A DNA stretch of 64,000 nucleotides from Halorhabdus tiamatea SARL4B (GCF_000470655.1 NC_021921.1:2170001-2234000); one strand, 5' to 3'. Numbered from the stretch's first letter, positions 1 to 9,514 are shown. Numbers and translations: made by a program. Notes: generated by a model not told the origin, from the sequence alone.

Positions 1-1
1 C

Positions 2-241
2 TATCGCGCCTGGGTAGACATGACCGACGCGCTCGACGTTCCCAATCGGGCGGCGACGACGCCAGGGGAGTTCGCCGACGTCGCGATCGAGGCCGGGATG
101 GCACCGCGGGACGTCGAGGAACTCACGCGGCTGTTCGAGGATGTCCGGTACGGCGACGCGCCCGTCTCGGCGGCGCGAGAGCGCCAGGCGACCGACGCCC
201 TGCGGCGGATCGAATCGACCTACGCCGGTGATGAGTCGTGA
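2..241 (+). CDS. DUF4129 domain protein, C-terminal end (partial)
   Basis: The frame is open to the left edge, so only the last 79 residues are present. The visible part (PGEFADVAIEAGM, then a VEELTRLFEDVRYG-type segment) is the typical C-terminal motif of DUF4129 proteins, which in archaea sit beside DUF58 and MoxR genes and are usually membrane-anchored with a transglutaminase-type partner. The stop overlaps the next start by four bases (GTGA), so the genes are translationally coupled. An internal ATG at 20 is probably not the start, because the motif begins upstream of it. Confidence 0.75.
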   Translation, partial: YRAWVDMTDALDVPNRAATTPGEFADVAIEAGMAPRDVEELTRLFEDVRYGDAPVSAARERQATDALRRIESTYAGDES

Positions 242-2160
242 GCCGGACGACCGACCGCTCCCGACGCCCCGACGACGAGGTCGACGAGGCCTCCGCGGTC
301 GGCCTGCGACGGTTCCTGAGTGTCCTCGGGGTGTTCGTGGTCGCCGCCGGATTCGTCGTGTTGCTCTCGCCCGACGTCGGGCGGTCGCTCTCGGTCCAGT
401 ACCTGGTCGTGATGGGCGTCGGCGTCCTGTTGATCGTCTTCGCCGCCCGCCGGTGGTTCAAGCGCTTGCTCTCGTCGGTCGATACTGTCCGAACCCCGCC
501 CGTCGAGCGCCGGACGACGGTGTCGGTGCCGGGCGCGGACTTCGACGCGTTGCTGGCTGCGGACGCACAGAACGCCATTGGCCGACTCCAGGTCAGGACG
601 ACGGCACAGGACCGCATCCGGACGGCGGCCGAGACGGTCCTCGAAGGGGACGGCGGGGCTGTCGACGAGCAACTCGCGGCCGGGTCCTGGAGCGACGATC
701 CCGACGCAGTCGCGCTGTTCGCCGACGAACCGACCAGCGTCCGCGATCGGGTGTCGTCGTTCGTCAGCGGGACGTCGATCCTCCAGCGACGGGTCCGCAG
801 CGCGATCGCGGCCCTGGGACGTCTCGCTGACGAGGACGTCTCGTGGGACGAGTCCACGGCCGACACCGAAGGGACCGAACCGGCCGATCCGGGCACCCAC
901 GCGACCGATCGCTGGAACGGACTCACCGCGATCGCGCTGACCACCGTCGGCCTCGGTGTTCTCACGAGTCAGGCCAGCCTGGTTCTGGTGGGGGCCGCCC
1001 TTTCGGGACTCGGTGCGTACGCGGTCGCCGGGTCCTCGCCGTCGACGGCCGTGCGGATCTCACGGGAACTCCAGCCGGCCGATCCGCGCCCCGGCGAGTC
1101 CGTCGACGTCACCGTCGAAGTCGAAAACGTCGGCGAGCAACTCCTCTCAGACCTCCGGGTCGTCGACGGCGTGCCGGCCGATCTCACCATCGAGGCGGAC
1201 AGTCCGCGCCACGGGACCGCACTCCGGCCGGGCGCGACGATGGAATATACCTACACCGTGGCTGGTATCCGGGGGAGTCACACTTTCGAGGACGCCTTCG
1301 TCGTCTCGCGGAACCTGCCGGGGACGCTCGAAGCAGTCGAGACAGTCGGTGTCGAGGGCGATCAGACGGTCACCTACGACGTCTCGACGGTGCTGGATCT
1401 GTCGGTCCCGCTTCGCAAACAGGCCTCGATGGATGTCGGGCGCGTGTTGACCGACACCGCCGGGAGTGGCCTGGAGTTCCATTCGATCAGGGAGTACCGC
1501 AGCAGCGATCCGCTGACGCGCATCGACTGGAGCCGGGCGGCCCGCGGTGAGGACCTGGCGACCTTGCAGTTTCGCGAGGAGCGCTCGGCGACGGTCGTCG
1601 TGGTGATCGACGCCCGCAAGGAAGCGTACGTCGCCAGCGACGACGACTCCCCCTCGGCCGTCGACCGGAGCGTCCTCGCGGCGGCTCAACTCGCATCGGC
1701 GCTGTCGGCTGCCGACGACCGGGTTGGGCTGGCCGCGCTCTCGCCCCGGCAATGCTGGCTGGCCCCCGGGGCCGGACACACCCACCTCGCACGCCTCCAG
1801 GACGTCCTCGCGACCGACGACGCCTTCGCACCGTCACCGCCGACGCTCCCGTACTACCGGCGCATCAACCTGCCAGCCCTCCGGAAACGACTCTCGACCG
1901 ACAGCCAGCTGATCGTGTTCTCGCCGCTGGTCGACGACGAGGTCCTCGCGGTCGTCCGGAAACTCCACGCGGCCGGCCATCCGGCCACGGTCATCAGCCC
2001 CGACGCGACGGCTACCGGCACGCCCGGCCGGACGCTCGCCCGACTCGAACGGGACAACCGGCTCTCGAAGCTCCGGCGTGCCGACGTCCGTGTGGTCGAC
2101 TGGGACGCCGACGAATCGCTCGCACTCGCACTCACGACGGCCGGCCGGCGGTGGTCCTGA
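238..2160 (+). CDS. DUF58 domain membrane protein
   Basis: 640 residues with a GTG start. Two N-terminal transmembrane segments (about residues 25-65) and a further hydrophobic pair near 225-265 precede a CARDB/DUF11-like domain (about 280-370) and the DUF58 domain. The DUF58 hallmark YRSSDPLTRIDWSRAARG lies near residue 420, followed by a von Willebrand A-like VVVVIDAR strand. Family members are linked to MoxR AAA ATPases, as here (MoxR is encoded convergently at 2653-3600). The role is probably in assembling or remodelling cell-surface complexes; this comes from family knowledge and is not shown here. Confidence 0.85.
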   Translation: MSRTTDRSRRPDDEVDEASAVGLRRFLSVLGVFVVAAGFVVLLSPDVGRSLSVQYLVVMGVGVLLIVFAARRWFKRLLSSVDTVRTPPVERRTTVSVPGADFDALLAADAQNAIGRLQVRTTAQDRIRTAAETVLEGDGGAVDEQLAAGSWSDDPDAVALFADEPTSVRDRVSSFVSGTSILQRRVRSAIAALGRLADEDVSWDESTADTEGTEPADPGTHATDRWNGLTAIALTTVGLGVLTSQASLVLVGAALSGLGAYAVAGSSPSTAVRISRELQPADPRPGESVDVTVEVENVGEQLLSDLRVVDGVPADLTIEADSPRHGTALRPGATMEYTYTVAGIRGSHTFEDAFVVSRNLPGTLEAVETVGVEGDQTVTYDVSTVLDLSVPLRKQASMDVGRVLTDTAGSGLEFHSIREYRSSDPLTRIDWSRAARGEDLATLQFREERSATVVVVIDARKEAYVASDDDSPSAVDRSVLAAAQLASALSAADDRVGLAALSPRQCWLAPGAGHTHLARLQDVLATDDAFAPSPPTLPYYRRINLPALRKRLSTDSQLIVFSPLVDDEVLAVVRKLHAAGHPATVISPDATATGTPGRTLARLERDNRLSKLRRADVRVVDWDADESLALALTTAGRRWS

Positions 2161-2651
2161 TGGACGAGGACGTCCGCCCGCCGCGATTCGCCGTCCTCCT
2201 GACCGGCGGTGCGGTCACCGTCGCGACGCTCGCGCTTTCGCTCGTGCCGGAAGCCGGCGTGCTCGCACTCGTCGGCGGCGTGCTCGCAGTCGCCGGGACT
2301 GCGCGCGGATCGCGACGCGTGCTTGGCCTCGGGACCCTCCTGGAACTGGCTGGCGGCGTTCTCGCCGGGGCGGCTTCGCTCCCGGCTGGGCTGGTGCTCG
2401 TCGGAATTGTGGGGGCCGTACTCGGGTGGGATATCGGCGAGCAGTCGATCAACGCCGCCCAGCAACTCGGCTCTGACGCCGTGGTGGTTCGATCGGTCGT
2501 CGTCCACGCGGCGGCTTCGACGCTCGTCGGTGCCGTCTCGATCGGCCTCGTCTATACGACCTATCTCGTTGCGACCGGTGGCCAGCCTCTCGCCGTCCTG
2601 GCGGCGTTTCTCGTCGGCGGCGGACTGGTCTTGCTGGCGATGCGGGCCTGA
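2160..2651 (+). CDS. Small multi-pass membrane protein of the DUF58/MoxR cluster
   Basis: 163 residues. The ATG shares its A with the stop of the DUF58 gene, giving coupled translation. It is almost wholly hydrophobic, with four to five predicted helices and short polar loops. No catalytic motif is visible. Small membrane proteins of this kind commonly follow DUF58 in haloarchaea. It ends one base before the convergent MoxR gene's stop. Confidence 0.7.
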   Translation: MDEDVRPPRFAVLLTGGAVTVATLALSLVPEAGVLALVGGVLAVAGTARGSRRVLGLGTLLELAGGVLAGAASLPAGLVLVGIVGAVLGWDIGEQSINAAQQLGSDAVVVRSVVVHAAASTLVGAVSIGLVYTTYLVATGGQPLAVLAAFLVGGGLVLLAMRA

Positions 2652-2652
2652 G

Positions 2653-3600
2653 TCAGACCGTCGGGACGGGAACCTCCTCGAGGATCCGGTCGATCACCGA
2701 GGACTTCGCCACCTCGTCGACCCTGGCGTCGGGCGTGAGGACGAGCCGATGGGCGAGTGCTGGGCGTGCGACGCGTTTGACGTCGTCGGGCGTGACGTAC
2801 TCACGCCCCGAGAGTGTCGCCCGCGCCCGCGCGACCTCGAACAGTCGCTGGCTCCCCCGCGGCGAGACGCCGACCTCGACGTGACGGTGTTCGCGCGTCG
2901 CCCGCGTGATCGCGGCCATGTATTCGAGGACGTCCTCCTCGACGCGGACTGTCTCGGGAACGCCCCGGAGGGCCGTCACCGACTCGGCGTCGAGGACTGT
3001 CTCGACCGCTGGACTCTGGTCGTCGCGGCCGGCCCGTCGTCGGAGGAGTTCGACCTCGCCGTCGAGGTCGGGATAGCCCATCGTCGCCTTGATCGCGAAG
3101 CGGTCGACCTGGGCTTCGGGCAACTCGAACGTCCCCTCCATCTCGATGGGGTTCTGGGTCGCGATCACGAAAAACGGGGTCGGCAGCTGGTAGGTTTCGC
3201 CGCCGGCGGTGACCTGTCCCTCCTCCATCGCTTCGAGCAACGCCGACTGCGTCTTCGGCGGTGCGCGGTTGATCTCGTCGGCCAGCACGACGTTCGCGAA
3301 GATGGGGCCTTCGCTGAACTCGAAGGTCCGGTCGCGCTCGTTGTAGACGTGGGTGCCGGTGACGTCGGTCGGCAGCAGGTCCGGCGTGAACTGGATGCGC
3401 GAGAACGAGAGCCCGAGCGCTTTCGCCAGACTCCGGGCGGTCAGCGTCTTGCCCGTCCCGGGGACGTCCTCGAGCAGGACGTGCCCACGACCGAGGACCC
3501 CGAGCAAAACCGTTTCGAGGAACTCCTGGTCGGTGATGATCGCCGATTCGAGTTCGTCCAGCAGCCGGGTACACGTATCGCTCGCCTCGGAGACGTCCAT
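2653..3600 (-). CDS. MoxR-type AAA+ ATPase
   Basis: 315 residues. Walker A GTGKT follows the strand HVLLEDVP; Walker B is LADEINRAPPKTQ; sensor 1 is ATQNPIEMEGTF with the arginine-finger region QVDRFAIK after it. This is the full MoxR signature. The ATG at 3600 was chosen because the longer in-frame extension to 3780 runs into the tRNA and has no family similarity. MoxR proteins act as chaperone-like ATPases with DUF58/VWA partners, which are encoded convergently next door. Confidence 0.93.
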   Translation of the reverse strand: MDVSEASDTCTRLLDELESAIITDQEFLETVLLGVLGRGHVLLEDVPGTGKTLTARSLAKALGLSFSRIQFTPDLLPTDVTGTHVYNERDRTFEFSEGPIFANVVLADEINRAPPKTQSALLEAMEEGQVTAGGETYQLPTPFFVIATQNPIEMEGTFELPEAQVDRFAIKATMGYPDLDGEVELLRRRAGRDDQSPAVETVLDAESVTALRGVPETVRVEEDVLEYMAAITRATREHRHVEVGVSPRGSQRLFEVARARATLSGREYVTPDDVKRVARPALAHRLVLTPDARVDEVAKSSVIDRILEEVPVPTV

Positions 3601-3726
3601 GGACCGATGGTCGCTCCACGCACCCTTAGTTTTCGTGGTAGGGCCTGTCGGGGTCGTCGTCGGCGGACTGCCGTGGTGCGTCCAGATCGAAACGGATAAA
3701 CACGGAACCGGACTACCGGAGCATGA

Positions 3727-3811
3727 GCCGAGGTAGCCTAGCCTGGCCAAGGCGCCTGCCTCGAGAGCAGGTGTCCTCACGGACTCGGGAGTTCAAATCT
3801 CCCCCTCGGCG
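3727..3811 (+). tRNA. tRNA-Ser (CGA)
   Basis: Acceptor arms GCCGAGG (3727-3733) and CCTCGGC (3804-3810) pair fully, with G as discriminator. The anticodon stem CCTGC/GCAGG encloses loop CTCGAGA, anticodon CGA. A long variable arm (GTCC-TCAC-GGAC) marks a type II tRNA, and the T arm GGAG-TTCAAAT-CTCC follows. CCA is not encoded. Its 3' end is partly duplicated near 5455. Confidence 0.95.
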
Positions 3812-4141
3812 CTTCTCGCGAACTCACTTGCAAGCGACTGCTTTGCATGTCGCGATCACTTGGTCGGAAGAACGACTGATAGAGATTTGAACGTTCCAGC
3901 GGGAGGTGAGCGAACGGGAGTGAGAGACGTTCAATTGAGGTGGCGCGGAGTTTCCTTCCGCCCACGGCTTCTTTCAGGGGACAGTACGCGGCGTTCTACG
4001 CCGCGGTTTCGAGGCGATAGCCTTCTTTCGTCGCATACGCGGAAGAAACCGTAACTGAAGCGATGAGTAAAGTGGGGATGAGCGCGCACTCTTCTGTCAA
4101 ATATAGAAACATATAAGTGTAAATCTACATGTGTTGAATAC
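3812..4141. other. Gene-free stretch, probable left end of the solo tnpB element
   Basis: No convincing gene. It contains a perfect stem of eight pairs, CGCGGCGT-TCT-ACGCCGCG (3987-4005), of the triloop type seen at other IS200/IS605-related ends in this window, and an AT-rich stretch near 4096-4130 that could be the tnpB promoter. The exact left boundary cannot be fixed from one copy. Confidence 0.4.
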
Positions 4142-5410
4142 GTGGCAGACGAATACGTGCGTCGGACGGCAATCACACGTCTCGAAGTCACGGACGAGCA
4201 ACGCGACCTCCTCGAAGAGACGATCTCCGAGTGGAAGCGTGGTTGCCAGATCGCCACCGACATGGCGTGGGGCAAGTGTAACACAAAAAGCGACGTACAG
4301 CCCCTCGCCTACGACGACGTGCGCGAACACACTGACCTCGGGAGTCAGCATGCGATTCTCGCCACCCACCAAGCCGCCCAAGCCATCACCGGCTGTATCG
4401 AACGCCGGTTGAACGGCAAGAAGGTAAGCAAGCCATCCTTCACCGCTCCGACGGTAAAGTTCGACGCCCGAACGATGACCCTGTTTGACGACGATTCGGT
4501 GTCGCTCTCCACAACAGAGAGTCGTGTCCGGTGTAAACTTGCTCTCCCCGAATCAGATGATGGCTACCAACGGCAGTACCTCGACTCGGACATATGGACC
4601 GTCACGGAAAGCACGCTCACTGCCCGTGACGGCGACTACTTCCTGCATATCGGCTTCCGCCGACACAAGACCGATACCGAACGGAACACCGCCGAGGACG
4701 GAACGGTCCTCGGGGTTGACCTCGGCATCGAGAACCTCGCCGTCACAAGTACTGCCTCCTTTTTTAGCGGGCGGGAGTTAACCCACAATCTCCACGAGTT
4801 CGAAAAGGTACGTGCCGGCCTCCAACAAACCGGCACCCGGAGCGCTCACCGAACACTTGAACAATCGAGTAATCGGGAACTTCGATACGTGCGTGACGTA
4901 CTCCACCGGGCGTCAAACGCCATTGTAGATGAAGCACTCCGCCACGGATGCGATATAATCGCGTTCGAGGACCTAGCCCACATCCGCGACCGCACCGGAG
5001 CGTCGTGGGGGCACAGATGGGCGTTCCGAACGTTGTACGAACAGGTGGAGTACAAAGCCGAAGCAGAAGGCATCGCGGTAACACAGGTTGATCCGGCATA
5101 CACTTCCAAGCGGTGTGCCGAGTGTGGCTTCACGGCTGACGAGAATCGCCCGACCCGTAGCGACTTTCGGTGTCAGAAGTGCGATTTGGAGGCGAACGCA
5201 GATTACAATGCGGCGAAGAACATCGGATTACGACATGTCCGTCAAGGCCAACAGTCGTCTCGGCGGACGGGCGACAGTCAACTCGCCCTAAAGTCTGGAA
5301 CAGTGACGCCGAACGGCGGATTTACCGCCTACCCTGATGGGTTCGAGGCTGAGTTCACGGACAAGCCCCAGTGCAGGCCCACGGCCTGCACGTCGTCAGA
5401 CCACGTCTGA
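4142..5410 (+). CDS. tnpB: Solo TnpB (IS1341-type, RuvC-like RNA-guided nuclease family)
   Basis: 422 residues from GTG. The RuvC-like triad is visible: D193 in GVDLGIENLA, E276 in AFEDLAHIR and D354 in NADYNAAKNI. The zinc ribbon CAEC...CQKC lies between the last two. The N-terminal helical region fits OrfB. No TnpA gene lies nearby, so this is a solo element. Characterised TnpB proteins are nucleases guided by an omega RNA from the 3' end of their own gene. Here that end overlaps two strong hairpins (5371-5412). It lies between tRNA-Ser and a partial copy of the tRNA 3' end. Confidence 0.9.
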   Translation: MADEYVRRTAITRLEVTDEQRDLLEETISEWKRGCQIATDMAWGKCNTKSDVQPLAYDDVREHTDLGSQHAILATHQAAQAITGCIERRLNGKKVSKPSFTAPTVKFDARTMTLFDDDSVSLSTTESRVRCKLALPESDDGYQRQYLDSDIWTVTESTLTARDGDYFLHIGFRRHKTDTERNTAEDGTVLGVDLGIENLAVTSTASFFSGRELTHNLHEFEKVRAGLQQTGTRSAHRTLEQSSNRELRYVRDVLHRASNAIVDEALRHGCDIIAFEDLAHIRDRTGASWGHRWAFRTLYEQVEYKAEAEGIAVTQVDPAYTSKRCAECGFTADENRPTRSDFRCQKCDLEANADYNAAKNIGLRHVRQGQQSSRRTGDSQLALKSGTVTPNGGFTAYPDGFEAEFTDKPQCRPTACTSSDHV

Positions 5411-5412
5411 CG
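5371..5412 (+). repeat. Paired triloop hairpins at the tnpB 3' end (right end / omega RNA region)
   Basis: Two perfect hairpins two bases apart: GTGCAGGCC-CAC-GGCCTGCAC (5371-5391) and CGTCAGAC-CAC-GTCTGACG (5394-5412). Both have the loop CAC and overlap the tnpB stop. The position matches the right end of IS200/IS605 elements and the omega RNA scaffold. The AGGGTGGGGTAGTTGAC stretch just after (about 5433-5449) may be the element's right tip. Confidence 0.55.
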
Positions 5413-5504
5413 GAACCCTCCACCAGCGAAGTAGGGTGGGGTAGTTGACATCGCTCCCTCGGCGTTTTTCTCGCCACAACCTGCCGAGCGATGCGAGTCG
5501 CCGC

Positions 5505-7361
5505 TCACGTCAACAAGAACAGCAGGAGGCTGATCGCGACGACGGCGAGGGTGAAGATGCCGGCCAGCGGCGCGCCGAGCGAGACGACGGCGTTGGCGGT
5601 ACTCGCGAGCGTTTCGGTCCGATCGGTGCCAAAGACCGTGACCTCGGCCTGTTCGCTTGCCATCCCGGCCTCGACGGGTTCGAGGTCGGCGAGTGCGTCC
5701 TCGACCAGGCCGTCGATCACGTCGATGAGTTCCGCGCCCGGAATCTGATCGCCGACCTGGTTTTCGGCCTCGACCGTATTGACGACGTGGGTGTCAGAGG
5801 TCATCACCTCAAGGAGGTCGACCTGGTCGATCGCGGCGACGATCTCCTCGCGGAGTCCGGGTTCCATGTTGTTGCCGTCGATCAGTACATACGCGGTCGT
5901 CTCACCCTCGACTTCCACGACGGCCACCCGGACGCCAAGCGGGCCGATCCCGTCTTCGGGTTCCCAGGGTGTCTCCTCGTGGGCCGTCCCGAGGCGAAGC
6001 GTTCCCTGATCGGCTGCCGCGAGCGCCTCGCCGAGGCGGTCCGCACCGTGGATCAGGTCGAAGGAGCGCTCGCCGCCGGGGACGACGTGTCCCAGGTTCT
6101 CGCCGTCGAGGCCGTTGTTGCAGTTGTGGGCGTCGACGAGCATCACTTCCGAGAGGTGGCCGTTGCGCGCCTCGGCGGCGGCCGAGAGGCCGACAGCGTA
6201 CTCGACGTCGTCTGCGTACCCGGGCGAGAACGTCACGGTCGCGAGCGCGTGATCGCCGAAAGCCTGGCCCGTCAGCGTCGCTTCGCCCTCCGCGATGCGT
6301 TCGCCCGCCGTCGCCGTCTCGGAATACTCGATGCGTTCGTGGGCTTGCTCGGCGGCGTCGAGGACGGTCTCGACCTCCCGTTCGGTCACGAGATTGAAGT
6401 CATGCCCGGCAGTGGCGTGTGGGGGAAAGCCCAGGCCGTCGGCCTCTTGGGCGATCCGCTTTGGGAGGTTGCCGCCACCGATCTCACCCATCGGGCCAGG
6501 GTGGATCATCGGCAGGACGAACCGGGCTTTCTCCTCGCCGGCGGGCCGTCGAAACGAAAGGACCGTCACCGGGACGAGCGCCTCCTCGCCGATCTCCTCG
6601 AAGAACTCCTCGAGTTCGTTCGAGCCTTCGGCGATGTGGCCGATGAAGCCCTCGAGGAAGTCCAGGGCGCTGACGCCGAGGCTCCGCCGCCAGGGCCAGT
6701 CGATGACGACGAGAAACAGCCAGACTGCGATCGCATAGAGCAGACAGAGCAGCGCTAGCACGAGGAAATCGTTCGGTAACACGACCAGGAGTTCCGGCGG
6801 GGCCTGCTCGGGCCGCGAGAGGTACGACCTGGCGAGAGGGCCACCGATCTCCAGGTAGCGCATGGTTCCACTGTAGACGAATAACAGGACGGCGGCGGCG
6901 ACCGTCTGGATGCTCGCCGGAATCGCGGCGACAGCCAGTCGGTGGCGCGAGACGGCCATCACGACCAGGAGCCGGACGGCGAAGATGGCTGCAAGCGCGA
7001 ACAGGAGGGCGTCGAAGACGAATATCTGCCCGAGAGACGTGAGCGCGGCGACGAGACTTGCGCTGGTCATGATCGCGATGACGAGCAACTCACAGCCGAG
7101 TGCGAGCAGCGAGGCCCGACTCGGCGTCAACTGGCCGCCGATCAGCCGATCGACCGGCGGCGTCAGGACGCCGGCGGCAAGCGTCGGCAAGCCGATGTAG
7201 AAGATCCCCTGCCAGGCGTCCTCGAGAATGTACCGCGAGTCGAAGGCCGCGACGCCCACCAGCGCCGCGATCAGCAGCGCAAACCCGATACTGGAGTACC
7301 ACCGCGGGGCACGGAAGATATATCGAGAGAGGCCGGCGAGATTGCCCTGCGTCGTCGTCAT
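5505..7361 (-). CDS. DUF2070 family multi-pass membrane protein
   Basis: 618 residues. The N-terminal 230 residues hold about six to seven transmembrane helices, a soluble middle domain follows (about 240-580), and a hydrophobic helix forms the C-terminus. The soluble part carries HPGPMGEIGGGNLPKRIAQE, ATAGHDFNLVTE, LVDAHNCN and DGNNMEPGLREEI, all typical of archaeal DUF2070. The histidines and aspartates suggest a metal-dependent activity, but no function is established. The ATG at 7361 precedes a hydrophilic leader and the first helix. Confidence 0.85.
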   Translation of the reverse strand: MTTTQGNLAGLSRYIFRAPRWYSSIGFALLIAALVGVAAFDSRYILEDAWQGIFYIGLPTLAAGVLTPPVDRLIGGQLTPSRASLLALGCELLVIAIMTSASLVAALTSLGQIFVFDALLFALAAIFAVRLLVVMAVSRHRLAVAAIPASIQTVAAAVLLFVYSGTMRYLEIGGPLARSYLSRPEQAPPELLVVLPNDFLVLALLCLLYAIAVWLFLVVIDWPWRRSLGVSALDFLEGFIGHIAEGSNELEEFFEEIGEEALVPVTVLSFRRPAGEEKARFVLPMIHPGPMGEIGGGNLPKRIAQEADGLGFPPHATAGHDFNLVTEREVETVLDAAEQAHERIEYSETATAGERIAEGEATLTGQAFGDHALATVTFSPGYADDVEYAVGLSAAAEARNGHLSEVMLVDAHNCNNGLDGENLGHVVPGGERSFDLIHGADRLGEALAAADQGTLRLGTAHEETPWEPEDGIGPLGVRVAVVEVEGETTAYVLIDGNNMEPGLREEIVAAIDQVDLLEVMTSDTHVVNTVEAENQVGDQIPGAELIDVIDGLVEDALADLEPVEAGMASEQAEVTVFGTDRTETLASTANAVVSLGAPLAGIFTLAVVAISLLLFLLT

Positions 7362-7432
7362 TGCAACTGAAGGTTCGCCCGACAGGGGTTAAAAGTACCT
7401 GACTGTGACTCAGCCGCTGTGAAACTCGGAGT

Positions 7433-9514
7433 CTACGTGACGCTACGGTAGCTGCGCCGGTACAGCGCGAGTACGTCGCCGACGTCGACGCCGCCGTCGC
7501 CGTCGAAGTCGTAGGCGTCGGCGTGTTCCTGGACCATCTCGCTGTTGAAGTTAGTCAACAGCGATCGGACGTCGCTGATATCGGCGTCGCCGTCCCCGTC
7601 GACGTCTTCGTACAGGCCGTCGCCGTCCAGATCCTGGGACGACCCCTCGCCGCCGGGCAGTGCATCGGCCGGCGTCCCCTCGCTATCGCTGGTTTCGTCG
7701 TCATCTTGCTCACCCTCGCTTTCGCCGGACGTGACCGTCTCGGTGCCGTCATCGGTTTCGACCGCCGTCTCTCCGGGGTCCTCTCCGACTGGAAGGTCGT
7801 CGGCTCGCACCCCCCGGGCGAAGTCGATCACTGCGAGGCCGCCGATGTCGACTGTCTGGGCCGCTGCGCCCAGCCAGATCTCGGTCCACCACTCGCCGGG
7901 GGCGGCCGATACGCCGAACTCGATCGGGAAGTAGTATCGCTGCCACTCGGTATCCAGTGGCGGCTGGGCCCGGGTAACGTAGTTGTCTGACTCGTTGCTA
8001 GACGCCGTCGACTTGTAGGTCACCGAGGCTTCCTCATCGGGCGTGCGCATGTACGCGACACCGAGGAGGACGTGCCCGCTCTCCAGTTCACGCTCGCCGA
8101 CGGACTTGAGGGTGATCTCCCACGGGTTCTCCGGTGTGTCGGTCACCTCGAAGCGGGCCGCCTCCGAGAACGGCACCTCGTCGCTGACGGCCAGTGACGA
8201 CCGCTCGAGTCGGTCGGCGTTGCCGCCGTCGATCTCGTAGGTATCCCAGACTGTCGCCTCCTCGTTGCCATTGACGAACTGGCCCGCGCTGGCGAGGTTG
8301 TATCCCTCGAGATCACTGACGAGCGTCGAGTAGTACGGGTCGTCGGTGTCCGACCACGTCTCGTATCTGTCATCTGTCCCATCGCCACCGCCATCACCAG
8401 TCCCGTCGTCACTGCCACTGCAGTAGCCCCCTTCGCCGGGGATGGGCATCTCGATCGACGGCGTTCCGTCACAGCCGATGATGGGCCACCCGTCCTCCCA
8501 CCGGATCGGATCGACGAACAGTTGCCGTGCCGGCGGCCAGCCGCTGTCGACGAACGCCGGTCCCTCGGTGTCGTAGGCGTGATAGACGAACCAGTAGGTG
8601 CCGTCGTCATCGACCGTTACGTCTCCGTGGCCCGGCCCGACGAAGCGATCGTTGTCACCGAGGTGAGTCGGCCCCGCGTTCCACTCGTCACGCTCGAGCA
8701 TCGGGGTGCCGTTCCGGTCGTGGTACGGGCCGAGGAAGTACTCCGACCGCCCGACCTCCACTTCATACGTGCTGTCGAAGCCATCACAGCAATCGCCGGT
8801 GGAGCCAAACACGTACCAGTAGTCCCCTCGCTTGAAGATGGCCGGCCCCTCGTAGGCGCTTCCGGCGATTTGGTCGAAGGTCCCTGCCCGGTAGTCCCGT
8901 AGATCGTCGGTGAGTTCCACCACGTTGATGCCTGCAAAGTTGGCCCAGAAGAGGTACGGTGTCTCGTTGTGGAAGACGAAGTACGGGTCGATCGTGTTGC
9001 CAGGATAGGGGTGATCCGGGTTGGAGAGGATCTCGCCATGGTCCGTGAATGGGCCATCGGGCGTGTCTGCCGTGGCCACCCCGATTCCGGGTACTTGACT
9101 GTCGTCGTCTCCGCGCGGCCAGAGGGCGTAGAACAGCACCCACTGGCCGTCGTGGTAGTGGACGTCGGGTGCCCAGATCGATCCATACAGCCAGCCTGGT
9201 CGGGAGTCGAACGCCTCGCCCTCGTACGTCCAGTTGACGAGGTCCGGCGAGGAGAGGATCGGTACTAACTCCTCGTCGGCGTCGTCAATATAGCTCATGT
9301 TCGAGGCGTAGGCCCACCACGTCCCATCGTCCGCACGGTGGATCGTGGGGTCCGCGAAGTCAGGTCCGTACAGCGGATTCGAGTAATGAGTTCCGTCGCT
9401 GTCAGCTATCACTGACCTCGCGCTGAGTACACTCGTGGTGCCGACCGCCCCAGCCCCGATCGATTTGAGTACGTGACGTCGATTCAGCGTGTGCGTGTCA
9501 TCCCCCGCCGTCAT
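7433..9514 (-). CDS. Tat-exported GH43-family glycoside hydrolase with dockerin-like C-terminus
   Basis: 693 residues. A Tat signal (NRRHVLKSIGAGAVG) opens the protein. The five-bladed GH43 domain follows, with the expected acids: base D55 (DFADPT), pKa-modulating D176 (NTIDPYF) and acid E222 (YEGPAIFK). GH43 enzymes cleave arabinan or xylan side chains. A Gly/Asp linker near 365 leads to a second beta-rich domain (about 385-570) that could be carbohydrate-binding. The last 65 residues carry two Ca-binding loops (DLDGDGLYEDVDGDGDAD and DFDGDGGVDVGD) like dockerin type I. It probably acts outside the cell on plant polysaccharide; the exact substrate is unknown. Confidence 0.88.
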   Translation of the reverse strand: MTAGDDTHTLNRRHVLKSIGAGAVGTTSVLSARSVIADSDGTHYSNPLYGPDFADPTIHRADDGTWWAYASNMSYIDDADEELVPILSSPDLVNWTYEGEAFDSRPGWLYGSIWAPDVHYHDGQWVLFYALWPRGDDDSQVPGIGVATADTPDGPFTDHGEILSNPDHPYPGNTIDPYFVFHNETPYLFWANFAGINVVELTDDLRDYRAGTFDQIAGSAYEGPAIFKRGDYWYVFGSTGDCCDGFDSTYEVEVGRSEYFLGPYHDRNGTPMLERDEWNAGPTHLGDNDRFVGPGHGDVTVDDDGTYWFVYHAYDTEGPAFVDSGWPPARQLFVDPIRWEDGWPIIGCDGTPSIEMPIPGEGGYCSGSDDGTGDGGGDGTDDRYETWSDTDDPYYSTLVSDLEGYNLASAGQFVNGNEEATVWDTYEIDGGNADRLERSSLAVSDEVPFSEAARFEVTDTPENPWEITLKSVGERELESGHVLLGVAYMRTPDEEASVTYKSTASSNESDNYVTRAQPPLDTEWQRYYFPIEFGVSAAPGEWWTEIWLGAAAQTVDIGGLAVIDFARGVRADDLPVGEDPGETAVETDDGTETVTSGESEGEQDDDETSDSEGTPADALPGGEGSSQDLDGDGLYEDVDGDGDADISDVRSLLTNFNSEMVQEHADAYDFDGDGGVDVGDVLALYRRSYRSVT

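Noticed and set aside
123-965. Long minus-strand frames opposite the DUF58 gene
   Set aside because: They mirror the codon bias of the true gene (Arg/Ser-rich shadows) and have no family motif.
2209-3699. 496-codon plus frame over the MoxR gene
   Set aside because: Complement of a clear AAA+ ATPase; Asp/Arg-rich shadow.
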